A stretch of 64,000 nucleotides of DNA from Dyadobacter sp. CY261 (GTDB lineage: Bacteria > Bacteroidota > Bacteroidia > Cytophagales > Spirosomataceae). Both the position numbers and the translations under genes were made by a program. This document shows, piece by piece, positions 43,989 through 52,636 of the stretch; the first letter of the stretch is position 1, and each line of letters opens with the position of its first letter. The notes under the pieces are model-generated. The model made no database searches and was not told where the DNA came from. It saw only the letters and a program-made list of their open reading frames with translations. The stretch is taken from positions 248,001 through 312,000 of the forward strand of contig NZ_JAKCPW010000004.1 of NCBI RefSeq assembly GCF_021440085.1. The letters run 5' to 3'.

Positions 43989-45350
43989 ATGCTTCTAGCC
44001 GGAATATTTCTGCTCCAATTCTTGATAGGCTTCGGCCTGATCGACAAGTTTGAGGTTATCAGCAGGTTTCCTCAAAAAATATCACTTTCGATTATTCTTG
44101 GCTTTTTCATTTCCACCATCCCGGTTTTCGCGTTAGAGCTGGTTCACATTACGCTTACCGTTTTTAGCATTTATCTGGCTATCGCTGTTACCGCCCTGGC
44201 CGTCAATCTTAATTTGTCGTGCCTGTTTAAACGGCTACGGCAGGTTTTTACAGAATATCACTACACGATAAACGTCTATGAAACGATCTTTTTAGGTGCC
44301 ATTTGCTACCTCCTTTTTTTCAGTGTATGGCGAAGCTACGCCATTCCTGTTACGCCTTACGATTCCATCGTGGGAATTGATCTGGTTGCTAAGCAAGCCA
44401 TAAAGGAAGGCCACATTGTTTCCTCTTTCTTTTTCCGCTCCGATTTTCGTGCGTTTATATCAACCCAGCCGTATTACGCGCCGTTTACGATGTTGATGCA
44501 GGTCATTTACAGGTCTATCGGGCTGCCATTCGGGCAACTTTGGCTGGGCATTCTGACCGTCTCCTTTTTTATATTCACATATAGCAAATTATGTGAAACA
44601 ATCAGCCCGGTGCTTGCTGGCTTTTTTGTGTTGCTACTGGTCACTGTTCCCGAGCTTTATGCCTATACATTCTTGCTGCAAACCGACTTTTCTAATGCGG
44701 TCTTCTTTGCAATAGCCATGATTTTCACGATTGAGTTTCTGGATTCGAAGAAAACGCCACATCTCATCCTTGGTTCGATGTTCATGGCTGCCGCCTGCTG
44801 GTCGAGAACGGAAACGATCGTATTGGTTATTCCTGTGGCAATAGTCGTTTCTGGCCTTTCGTTTTCCGGATCTCTGGTGCAATCCGTTCGATATGCAGCA
44901 GGCTATGCTGGCTTTTGTGTACTTTTTACTGCATTGTGGAACTTGGTCTTTTTCAAATTTTACTTCCCAGTGGTACCCGACATGAAGGATCAGATCAATT
45001 GGACAGGTTTGTATTCCATTGAAAAATCCACGGAAATCCTGAACGGGATGAACAAATACTTTTTCGATACAGGCTACTGGGGCTATTTTATTTACATTTT
45101 TCTCGGCCTATGGCTTGTCAATGTGGTATTTACACGTCGTAAAGAAGCACTTTGGCCGTTGGTCTGGCTCATAGCTTTCTATTTCTGCTTCTTCATCATG
45201 CTGCACCACTTCACATTGATGAATATCGAATACACTTTCCGAAGGGCCATTATGAAATTTCTGCTGCTCATGTGCCTGATGATCGGGCGTCTTCATTTTC
45301 TGCAAACACGCAAAAAGCCGACCGCGGCAACGGCGACGGACAAAGGATGA
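43989..45350 (+). CDS. Multi-pass membrane protein, GT-C glycosyltransferase-like
   Basis: 453 residues from the ATG at 43989; the open frame begins upstream but overlaps the previous gene with a hydrophilic stretch. About eleven transmembrane helices. A long loop after the third or fourth helix has 'YDSIVGIDLVAKQAIKEGH', roughly where GT-C transferases carry acidic catalytic residues, followed by 'STQPYYAPFTMLMQVIYRS'. Architecture resembles lipid-linked-sugar glycosyltransferases, but no diagnostic motif is clear; a polymerase or flippase-like function is also possible. Confidence 0.65.
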   Translation: MLLAGIFLLQFLIGFGLIDKFEVISRFPQKISLSIILGFFISTIPVFALELVHITLTVFSIYLAIAVTALAVNLNLSCLFKRLRQVFTEYHYTINVYETIFLGAICYLLFFSVWRSYAIPVTPYDSIVGIDLVAKQAIKEGHIVSSFFFRSDFRAFISTQPYYAPFTMLMQVIYRSIGLPFGQLWLGILTVSFFIFTYSKLCETISPVLAGFFVLLLVTVPELYAYTFLLQTDFSNAVFFAIAMIFTIEFLDSKKTPHLILGSMFMAAACWSRTETIVLVIPVAIVVSGLSFSGSLVQSVRYAAGYAGFCVLFTALWNLVFFKFYFPVVPDMKDQINWTGLYSIEKSTEILNGMNKYFFDTGYWGYFIYIFLGLWLVNVVFTRRKEALWPLVWLIAFYFCFFIMLHHFTLMNIEYTFRRAIMKFLLLMCLMIGRLHFLQTRKKPTAATATDKG

Positions 45351-45429
45351 ACAATCCCCCGGTGAATTGACCATTATTCCTTAAAAGTTGCGTAATTCGC
45401 CGAGTTCCTTACCATTAGTTTAGTTTAAA

Positions 45430-46233
45430 ATGAAAATCGCTATCATCGGCTGCGGCAATATGGGTATGGCCTTCGCCCGCGCCTTTCTGAAATTTGACCT
45501 TGTCAAAAACCAGGATTTTTTGCTCGTTGAAAAAAGTACCGACCGCATGGAAAGCCTTACGAGCTTCCAGCCAGGCGTTATCACGGGCATTATCGGTCCG
45601 CAGATCGGGGAATATGACCTGATCATTCTTTCCGTAAAGCCGCAGGATTTTCTTTCGGTAGCCGGTTCTCTGAAAGAAGTTATCCAGCCCAACCAGGTAG
45701 TTTTGTCGATCATGGCCGGTGTGACGATCGAAGGTATTCAGCATGCATTGAACCATAAAGCGGTGATCCGCGCGATGCCTAACACGCCTGCTATGCTCGG
45801 AATGGGCATCACAGCCTATTCGGCCTCTCCGGAAGTAGATATCCATCAATTGCGTAAAATCGAGAACCTTATTAATGCTACTGGCCGCTCGGTGTTCCTG
45901 GAAGACGAAGAACAACTGAATGCAGTAACGGCATTGAGCGGAAGCGGGCCAGCCTATTTCTTTTATGTGGTGAAGGCGATGATCGAGGCTGGCAAACAAA
46001 TGGGATTTGAGGAATCGGTAGCCGCATTGCTCGTCAAGCAGACCATGTTGGGCTCTTACCACCTTATTAATACAGCAGATAAATCACTTGACGATCTTAT
46101 TAAGGCTGTCGCGTCAAAAGGTGGCACAACCGAGGCTGCATTGCGGCAATTTGAAGCAGGCGAATTAGATAAAACACTCGAAAAAGGCATTTTCGCGGCC
46201 CAGGTAAGATCGGCCGAATTGTCGAAGGGATAA
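45430..46233 (+). CDS. proC: Pyrroline-5-carboxylate reductase
   Basis: Last step of proline synthesis: NAD(P)H-dependent reduction of pyrroline-5-carboxylate. The 267-residue protein begins with the Rossmann motif 'MKIAIIGCGNMGMAFARAF' and has 'LSVKPQDF', 'RAMPNTPAMLGMGITAYSAS' and the signature 'TALSGSGPAYFFYVVKAMIE' followed by 'VASKGGTTEAALRQFEAGEL'. Length and motifs are standard. It stands alone, about 80 bases after the membrane-protein gene, and is followed by a palindromic repeat element. Confidence 0.96.
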   Translation: MKIAIIGCGNMGMAFARAFLKFDLVKNQDFLLVEKSTDRMESLTSFQPGVITGIIGPQIGEYDLIILSVKPQDFLSVAGSLKEVIQPNQVVLSIMAGVTIEGIQHALNHKAVIRAMPNTPAMLGMGITAYSASPEVDIHQLRKIENLINATGRSVFLEDEEQLNAVTALSGSGPAYFFYVVKAMIEAGKQMGFEESVAALLVKQTMLGSYHLINTADKSLDDLIKAVASKGGTTEAALRQFEAGELDKTLEKGIFAAQVRSAELSKG

Positions 46234-46242
46234 AACTCCTGT

Positions 46243-46304
46243 TGTCAGCCTGACAGTGCAAATGGCCTTCGACCGCCGGGCGGCCTCGTTCCCTCAGGCT
46301 GACA
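46243..46304. repeat. Palindromic intergenic element related to the 34-kb array
   Basis: Perfect 11-bp inverted arms TGTCAGCCTGA (46243-46253) and TCAGGCTGACA (46294-46304), with an inner GC-rich stem (CCGC/GCGG around 46273-46283). Read on the minus strand it contains TGTCAGCCTGAG ... GTCGAAGGC, the same frame of motifs as the 46-bp array units (TGTCAGTCTGAG ... GTCGAAGAC). It lies ten bases after the proC stop, upstream of the DUF1338 gene. It looks like a REP-type element. Confidence 0.7.
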
Positions 46305-46360
46305 TCTTAGCTGCATTTAACCTCAAGAGACTCTTCACAAATCATCAAACATTGAAAAAT

Positions 46361-47275
46361 ATGGGAACGTCAGCAGCCAAACTAACCGCCCTGGATATCG
46401 TTTTGAACGGCCTCATGCGCCGGTACAGGGAACGTGTGCCCGATGTTGGAGTGATACTGGATGCCATGGTGACCGACGGCATTGTAAAAAGTGCCGACGA
46501 GATCGAAAACGACCATATTGCATTCCGTACCATGGGCGTTCCACAACTCGGGGTGAAGTCGTTTGAAAAGATTTTCCTGGATTACGGTTACGAGAAGCGC
46601 GACCATTATTTCTTTGAAGGCAAAAAACTCGACGCCTGGTGGTATAGCCCACCCCGCGAAACCGACCCACGCATTTTCGTAAGCGAACTCCGCGTAGACG
46701 ACCTATCCGAGAAAAGCCAGCAAATCATCCGAAGCTACACCGACGAAGTCACCACCGACCCTGTCGACTCCCTCGACCTGGCCAATGGCGACGCCGTAGA
46801 CGCATTCCTGCACCAGCCCCTATGGCGTACGCCCACCGTCGAGGATTATCAGTCACTGCTCAAAGAAAGCGAATATGCCGCTTGGGTAATCTACAACCGC
46901 TATTATCTCAACCATTTCACGATCAGCGTCCATAACCTTCCCGAAGGCTATAACACAGTCGCGCAATTCAACGAATTTTTGGAAAAGCACGGCATTAAAC
47001 TGAATACTTCCGGCGGGAAGATTAAGATCAGCCCGGATGGAGGTTTGCTACAAAGTGCAACCGTGGCCGAAATGCTGGATGCAGAGTTTGCAAATGGTGA
47101 AAAACTACGGATTTCCGGTTCCTACGTCGAATTCGCGGAACGCAAAGTGCTACCTGAATTTGCCAATCTTCCAGCTGGTGAAATTAAAAGAAAACACCGC
47201 CGGGATGGTTTTGAAGCCGGTAATGCGGATAAGATTTTTGAGAGTACTTACACTACGCAGACAGGGCGGAATTAG
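46361..47275 (+). CDS. DUF1338 protein, 2-oxoadipate dioxygenase/decarboxylase-like
   Basis: 304 residues from the ATG at 46361; an open frame upstream runs through the repeat element and is rejected. DUF1338 proteins are Fe(II) enzymes; the best known member converts 2-oxoadipate to D-2-hydroxyglutarate in lysine breakdown. The metal ligands in that family are two His and a Glu; candidates here are His52 in 'NDHIAFRTMG', a His in 'YLNHFTISVH' (about 187) and a Glu in 'SYVEFAERK'. Context gives no lysine genes, so the substrate is inferred only from family. Confidence 0.82.
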   Translation: MGTSAAKLTALDIVLNGLMRRYRERVPDVGVILDAMVTDGIVKSADEIENDHIAFRTMGVPQLGVKSFEKIFLDYGYEKRDHYFFEGKKLDAWWYSPPRETDPRIFVSELRVDDLSEKSQQIIRSYTDEVTTDPVDSLDLANGDAVDAFLHQPLWRTPTVEDYQSLLKESEYAAWVIYNRYYLNHFTISVHNLPEGYNTVAQFNEFLEKHGIKLNTSGGKIKISPDGGLLQSATVAEMLDAEFANGEKLRISGSYVEFAERKVLPEFANLPAGEIKRKHRRDGFEAGNADKIFESTYTTQTGRN

Positions 47276-47435
47276 GCGGGAGTTGAATGCAGAAAGAAGA
47301 CGTCGGGACAGAAATCTAGCGGAGCTGGTATAACCTGCCGAATCTGTTTCCGAGGTAAATCTCCGACGATCACATTCCCGGTTTCAATCGAAAACTAAGC
47401 TTCCTGCCCGCCATATTCGGCATGACAAACGCTAT

Positions 47436-49373
47436 TTACTCATTTACAAGAAAATGCACAACCCGCAACGCATTGCCTTCACTCTTCTCATTCTTCTCGG
47501 GCGAAATGCTCAAATGCAACTTATGCTTCCCGGCCGGAAGTTCATCGTTGAGCATTAAATACCAGGGCAAATGCAGCTGGTTACTCCATTGGGTATAAGT
47601 ATCTAATGTTTGCGGCTTTTTGCCGTCGATGGTATAGGTGATTTTCCCGGCATCGGGACCGGAAATAATGGCAATCCCAACTCCGCGACCTTTAAATTCA
47701 AAATCCAGGGATGCGTTGGCCGTTTCGCCGACGAGCATTGGAACGTTTACAAAGCCCGGGCGGGTTTGGAACTTCACTTTTGGTTTCCAATCGGGGTCGA
47801 GCGTGAAGCCTTTGAGGTTTTTAGCTTCTTCGAGTTTGTGGTAGCTGCCTTTGTCGTAACTAAAACGGTCCATAGGAGCAGGTAATTGAATGTCGCCGGT
47901 TACCGGATATTCCATTTTCAGCACTTCCTTAATGGTTTGGGAATACACTTCCTGGCCATAGGGTGATGGATGCAGGTCTTTAAAATCATATTTCCAGCTA
48001 AATTCTCCTGCTTTGATGCGATCGTAGACTTCCTTGGCGAGATTAATGTAAGCCGCGCCATAATGCTTTGCGACGCGTTCATGCACGCCTACTTCAATTG
48101 GCTCTTTGCCCTGGTCATAATCGTCATTCTTTTTCGGCTCCGCAAACGCCATCATCACGACGTCCGCCTTTGGGTTAGCCGCATACATTTGCCTCAAAAT
48201 GCCGTCCAACGCTTTAATCTGCGCCTTTTCACTAAATCCATTTCCGCGATCATTCACCGCAGCTTCTACAAAAAGCAAATCCGGCGTTCCTTTGGCAAGC
48301 ACATCAGCACTGAAACGCATTGAATGCGGCGTGCTCCCGAGCGACGGAATGCCCGCAGCGATGAATGTGAATTCGACATCAGGGAAATGCTCCTGAAGAT
48401 ATTGGGAAGTTTTGTTCCGCCAGCCAGGATTATGGGTAATGGAGCCCCCCAGGAAAGCCACCGTCCCCTTTTTAGATGTCCGGAATTTTTCGAACGCATT
48501 GCCTAAACCTTTATTCAATGTAATATAAGGTGTGTGTGGCAATGGCTTCTGCACCGGAACGCTGTTCTCTTCAATGAAATTTGTGAAAAATTCGGGATGT
48601 TCGATGGGGAAATGGTGACCTTCGAGCGTCTGTTCGCCGCGTGTCATCGGGTACACGCTCACGGGACCGCCCAATGCGAGGTAATTTTTAACCAATAAAC
48701 CGGTATTTTCATCAACGGGAGCGTGTTCGTCCTTTAAACCGACAACGTGAATAATCGGTACTTTGAAGGATGCCAGCCCGCCGAGGTCGTCCAATGGAAT
48801 ATCCGTGAAATTGGCGGCCTGCTCCTCGGTCATATTGAAGATTTTCTTCCAGGCTTCCCAATCTTTGGGTGAACCTTTACCCTTTCCTTTGCCACCTGGC
48901 CAGCTTTTGGGATCGGCAACGGGTGCTTCGGCGTAAATGCAGCTTACTTTGTCGGGATTGCGCTTTGCCCAGCCATACACATATAACCCGCCCCGGCTTA
49001 CACCTTCCAAAGCTACTTTGGGGGCAAAATGCTCTTCTTTAACCAAGTAATCGTAGAATGCGTCCCAAACCTGCATGGCTCTTGGATGCGCGAACATGTC
49101 GTTGGTGTTGACATAAGCCACGTGAAATCCCCGAGTGAGCAAAATGCTGTCCATATCTGTGTGCCATGTGGGGAAATGTGCCCGCCATACCCATGGGTTT
49201 CCTTCGATCGCCGTTTTGGGTTTCACATACCACGCATCACGGCCCTGAAATGTGAATTCTACTTTCTCAAAACCTTTCCAGGAAGTTGTTTTTTTGGCAG
49301 TTTGAGCTAAAATATGAGATGCTGATAGCGAAAAAATCAACAGCATATATAATACGGAGCGCTTTGTTTTCAT
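47436..49373 (-). CDS. Secreted alpha/beta hydrolase fused to SGNH/GDSL esterase
   Basis: 645 residues with a signal peptide (cleavage after 'HILAQ'). Region 1 (about 30-280) is an alpha/beta hydrolase with the nucleophile elbow 'VALEGVSRGGLYVYGW' (GxSxG) and a His in 'EGHHFPIEHPEFF'. Region 2 (about 300-500) is an SGNH esterase with 'VAFLGGSITHNPGW' (Ser), 'AAGIPSLG' (Gly), 'VEAAVNDRG' (Asn) and 'DLHPSPYGQEVY' (Asp/His). A C-terminal beta domain (about 510-645) may bind carbohydrate. It is probably a deacetylating enzyme for plant or microbial polysaccharide. Two esterase modules in one chain is notable. Confidence 0.82.
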   Translation of the reverse strand: MKTKRSVLYMLLIFSLSASHILAQTAKKTTSWKGFEKVEFTFQGRDAWYVKPKTAIEGNPWVWRAHFPTWHTDMDSILLTRGFHVAYVNTNDMFAHPRAMQVWDAFYDYLVKEEHFAPKVALEGVSRGGLYVYGWAKRNPDKVSCIYAEAPVADPKSWPGGKGKGKGSPKDWEAWKKIFNMTEEQAANFTDIPLDDLGGLASFKVPIIHVVGLKDEHAPVDENTGLLVKNYLALGGPVSVYPMTRGEQTLEGHHFPIEHPEFFTNFIEENSVPVQKPLPHTPYITLNKGLGNAFEKFRTSKKGTVAFLGGSITHNPGWRNKTSQYLQEHFPDVEFTFIAAGIPSLGSTPHSMRFSADVLAKGTPDLLFVEAAVNDRGNGFSEKAQIKALDGILRQMYAANPKADVVMMAFAEPKKNDDYDQGKEPIEVGVHERVAKHYGAAYINLAKEVYDRIKAGEFSWKYDFKDLHPSPYGQEVYSQTIKEVLKMEYPVTGDIQLPAPMDRFSYDKGSYHKLEEAKNLKGFTLDPDWKPKVKFQTRPGFVNVPMLVGETANASLDFEFKGRGVGIAIISGPDAGKITYTIDGKKPQTLDTYTQWSNQLHLPWYLMLNDELPAGKHKLHLSISPEKNEKSEGNALRVVHFLVNE

Positions 49374-49473
49374 AACATCGAAAAGGAGCGAATCCGGTTA
49401 TTTTACCGCCAGCTACATTCGCTTTGGTACGATATTTTAAATATTACAATCAAAACAATCTTGAAGAAGACTT

Positions 49474-49758
49474 ATGGATAAGATCGAAAAGTTTAAGACC
49501 ATGGAGAAAATCCTGCGAGAGATCGAGGATTTGAAAAACAGCGAGACTGCCGTGATTAAGAAGATTGGTCAGATTGAAACAGAGAATATGAATGTCAACG
49601 TCCAGAACCTCGACAAGTCGTTGAATGAGATCTACGACGGTGTTTATAAAAATCTTCAGAATGTGGAGAACCTACAAAACGAGTTCACCGAAACCGTCGC
49701 TGATTTTAAAGACAGGAATAAGATCACTGATGAGATGTTACTTGAAATAAGAGAATAA
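49474..49758 (+). CDS. Small coiled-coil protein of unknown function
   Basis: 94 residues, very rich in Glu, Lys and Asn, with heptad-like spacing of Ile/Leu through most of its length ('KFKTMEKILREIEDLKN', 'LQNVENLQNEFTETVADF'). No signal peptide or membrane segment. No family recognised. The ATG at 49474 follows an A/T-rich leader, and a strong terminator follows the stop, so a real single-gene transcript is likely. Confidence 0.6.
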   Translation: MDKIEKFKTMEKILREIEDLKNSETAVIKKIGQIETENMNVNVQNLDKSLNEIYDGVYKNLQNVENLQNEFTETVADFKDRNKITDEMLLEIRE

Positions 49759-49790
49759 ATTACCCCAATATCGACAGACTAAAAACCAGC

Positions 49791-49826
49791 AAAGAGCCCC
49801 GATTCGCATGAATTGGGGCTCTTTTA
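49791..49826. terminator. Bidirectional terminator between the coiled-coil gene and mraY
   Basis: Stem AAAGAGCCCC/GGGGCTCTTT (49791-49800 with 49815-49824) extended inward by a G-T pair and ATTC/GAAT around a GCAT loop, 15 pairs in all. It lies between convergent stops, with T-rich flanks on both strands. Confidence 0.85.
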
Positions 49827-49868
49827 GTTTTGGGAGGAAAGGGAAGAAGGGAGAAAGTAGGGCCTTTT

Positions 49869-51083
49869 TCAACGCAACTTTAACGTGGCAAGCGTCAAAA
49901 TCGCCAGAATAATCCCCACAATCCAGAAACGTGTCACGATTTTCGCCTCGTGAATGCCTTTTTTCTGATAGTGATGGTGTAGCGGCGACATCAGGAATAT
50001 CCTTCGCCCTTCGCCGTATTTCCTTTTGGTGTATTTAAAATAGCTGACTTGCAGGATCACGGATGCATTCTCGACAATAAAAATGCCGCACATGACCGGG
50101 ATCAGCCACTCTTTACGGATCGCCAGCGCCACAACCGCAATCACGCCACCGAGCATTAAGCTCCCCGTGTCACCCATAAAAACCTGCGCAGGATACGCAT
50201 TATACCATAAGAACCCGACACAGGCCCCTATGAATGCCGCACAGAAAATAACCAATTCTCCCGAGTTGGGGATGTACATAATATTCAGGTACTGCGAAAA
50301 CTTGGTGTTACCGGACAAGTACGCCAGCACACCGAGTGTCAATGCAATAATGCCTGAAACACCCGCAGCCAGGCCGTCGATGCCGTCGGTAATATTGGCG
50401 CCGTTCGAAATGGCGGTGATGATGAATATTGCGATAATGGTGTAAATCACCCAGGTATATTCCTCTGGTAACCAACCGAAAAGCAATGCCCTGTAATCAA
50501 ATTCATTGTTTTTAATGAATGGGATAGTAGTAATGGTCGGATGAATAATATCGTGGTATCGCTGTACTTCGCCCAGGTTCGAGCTTAGAAGTGGCTGATC
50601 ATACACGCGGATCTTAACATTATCATTAAAAGAAAGCGTAATCCCTACAATCACTCCCAAACCTACCTGGCCTACAATTTTGAAGCGCCCCGCCAGCCCG
50701 TCCTTATTATTCTTGAACTTCTTAAGATAATCGTCCAGAAAGCCGATTCCACCTGTCCAAATGGCCGTTATAATCAGCAAAACAATGTAGACATTGCTCA
50801 GCTTCGCAAATAGCAACACCGGGATCAGCAATGACGCCAGGATGATGAAGCCACCCATGGTTGGCGTACCGGCCTTTTCCAGTTGCCCGGCCAGCCCGAG
50901 ATCGCGGATCGACTCACCCATTTGCTTTCTCCGTAGCAGATTAATAATAGACTTTCCGTAGGTGGCAGCGATAAATAGCGACAAAACCGTCGCCCCCAGC
51001 GCCCTGAACGAGATGTATTGAAATACCCCGGCCCCGGGAATGTTGAAGTGCTTGTCTAAGTAATCGAAGAGATAATAGAGCAT
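49869..51083 (-). CDS. mraY: Phospho-MurNAc-pentapeptide transferase
   Basis: Transfers phospho-MurNAc-pentapeptide to undecaprenyl phosphate, forming lipid I. The 404 residues are an integral membrane protein with ten helices. Motifs include '[20 protein letters not shown]', '[20 protein letters not shown]', '[15 protein letters not shown]' and '[16 protein letters not shown]', and the C-terminal '[17 protein letters not shown]'. These are diagnostic catalytic Asp-rich and His motifs. Last gene of the upstream dcw half; it ends at a terminator instead of continuing into murD. Confidence 0.97.
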   Translation of the reverse strand: MLYYLFDYLDKHFNIPGAGVFQYISFRALGATVLSLFIAATYGKSIINLLRRKQMGESIRDLGLAGQLEKAGTPTMGGFIILASLLIPVLLFAKLSNVYIVLLIITAIWTGGIGFLDDYLKKFKNNKDGLAGRFKIVGQVGLGVIVGITLSFNDNVKIRVYDQPLLSSNLGEVQRYHDIIHPTITTIPFIKNNEFDYRALLFGWLPEEYTWVIYTIIAIFIITAISNGANITDGIDGLAAGVSGIIALTLGVLAYLSGNTKFSQYLNIMYIPNSGELVIFCAAFIGACVGFLWYNAYPAQVFMGDTGSLMLGGVIAVVALAIRKEWLIPVMCGIFIVENASVILQVSYFKYTKRKYGEGRRIFLMSPLHHHYQKKGIHEAKIVTRFWIVGIILAILTLATLKLR

Positions 51084-51154
51084 GAAAAAGCTTGTTGGGA
51101 TGACGGCTGCAAAATTGGTTTTTTTAATAGACTACGCCAAAAGCACGGTGATTT

Positions 51155-52630
51155 TTAATTCCCCGCCCGCTTTGCGAATACTTCCATTAACACCTCCTTA
51201 TCGTCGAAATGGTGTTTTACACCTTTAATATCCTGGTAATTTTCATGTCCCTTACCCGCGATCAGGATAATATCACCGGCCTCCGCTTCAAAACCGGCTT
51301 TCAAAATAGCCTCATGGCGGTCTTCGATCACGGTTGTTTTTTTGTAATCCAATGGCGGCACACCTTTCCGCATCTGGTCGAGAATATCGATTGGGTCTTC
51401 GAAACGCGGATTGTCCGATGTCAGGATCACACGATTGCTATACCGGCAGGCGATTTCCGCCATTTTAGGCCGCTTTTCCGCATCACGGTTGCCTCCGCAG
51501 CCTATCACGGTGATCACCTGTTCGTTGCCCTGACGCAAATGTGCGATTGTTTCGAGTACATTTTCAAGCGCGTCGGGTGTGTGTGCATAATCAACAATGC
51601 CCACAATGTGATCGGCCGAATGGAATTGCTCGAACCGGCCCGGAGGGCTTTTCAGGTTAGAAAGTTCCGTTAAAACAGCCTCTTCCTTCTCCCCCAAAAG
51701 CACCGCTGCACCATATACTGCGAGCAGATTATAAGCATTGAAACGCCCAATCACACGGAACCATACTTCCTGGTTGTTAATGTCCATGTGCATCCCCGCG
51801 AGCGTATCTGAGATAATTTTCCCCTTGAAGCTCGCCAGCGTTTGGAGCGAGTAAGTTTCGACGCGCGCTTTGGTGTTCTGAACCATCACGGTGCCGCGGC
51901 GGTCGTCAATATTCACCAATGCAAATGCGTTCTTCGGCAATGCGTCGAAAAAGCCTTTTTTGGCCTTGATATAGTTATCGAATGTCTTGTGAAAATCGAG
52001 GTGGTCGTGGGTAATGTTGGTAAAAATGCCGCCGGCGAAATGCAGACCGGTGATGCGGTGCTGGGCGACGGAATGCGAGCTCACTTCCATAAACACGTGG
52101 CTGCAATTGCGGGAAGCCATTTCGGCGAGCAATGCATTCAGAGCCACGGCGTCGGGTGTGGTGTGTGTGGAAGGGATGATCTCGTCTTCGATCTGGTTCT
52201 GAACCGTCGACAACAAGCCGGAACGATAACCCAATGCCCTGAAAAGCTGGAAAAGGAATGTCGCCACCGATGTTTTTCCATTGGTGCCCGTCACGCCAAC
52301 CAGCTTCACTTTTTTGGAAGGATGACCATAAAAAGCCGCCGCGATAAGTCCCATCGCCTCAGCCGAATCCTCAACCTCAATATATGTAATGTCTTCTCTT
52401 ACACTTTCGGGAAGTTCTTCGCATAAAATAGCGGTCGCACCTAGCCCGGTAGCGGTTCCAATGAACTGATGTCCATCCACCTGTGTCCCGCGTAATGCGA
52501 CGAACAGGCTTCCGGGGATAACTTTTCTGGAATCCAGAATGATATTCTTGACCTTGACATCGGCATAACCATGGATAATGGCCCCTTTTACTTCGCCGAG
52601 CAGGCTGCTCAAAATTGGATCGTTTTCCAT
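51155..52630 (-). CDS. murE: UDP-MurNAc-L-Ala-D-Glu diamino-acid ligase
   Basis: Adds the third residue of the stem peptide, normally meso-diaminopimelate in Bacteroidota. The 491 residues show the P-loop 'VGVTGTNGKTSVATFLFQLF', 'MEVSSHSVAQHRITGLHFAG', 'DYAHTPDALENVL' and the substrate-specificity motif 'TSDNPRFEDPIDI' (the Asp-Asn-Pro-Arg sequence indicates meso-diaminopimelate). It sits six bases after the transpeptidase gene. Confidence 0.96.
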   Translation of the reverse strand: MENDPILSSLLGEVKGAIIHGYADVKVKNIILDSRKVIPGSLFVALRGTQVDGHQFIGTATGLGATAILCEELPESVREDITYIEVEDSAEAMGLIAAAFYGHPSKKVKLVGVTGTNGKTSVATFLFQLFRALGYRSGLLSTVQNQIEDEIIPSTHTTPDAVALNALLAEMASRNCSHVFMEVSSHSVAQHRITGLHFAGGIFTNITHDHLDFHKTFDNYIKAKKGFFDALPKNAFALVNIDDRRGTVMVQNTKARVETYSLQTLASFKGKIISDTLAGMHMDINNQEVWFRVIGRFNAYNLLAVYGAAVLLGEKEEAVLTELSNLKSPPGRFEQFHSADHIVGIVDYAHTPDALENVLETIAHLRQGNEQVITVIGCGGNRDAEKRPKMAEIACRYSNRVILTSDNPRFEDPIDILDQMRKGVPPLDYKKTTVIEDRHEAILKAGFEAEAGDIILIAGKGHENYQDIKGVKHHFDDKEVLMEVFAKRAGN

Positions 52631-52636
52631 GAAGGA

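Noticed and set aside
45415..46062. 215-codon open frame antisense to proC
   Set aside because: proC has all family signatures on the plus strand; the antisense frame has none.
46256..46360. 35-codon extension of the DUF1338 protein
   Set aside because: It would translate half of the palindromic element and gives residues not seen in the family; ATG at 46361 matches the domain start.
22636..49868. Mobile genomic island between the dcw halves
   Set aside because: The segment contains rplM, rpsI, rpsB, tsf, smpB-independent housekeeping genes and no integrase, transposase or attachment repeats, so a simple mobile insertion is unlikely.
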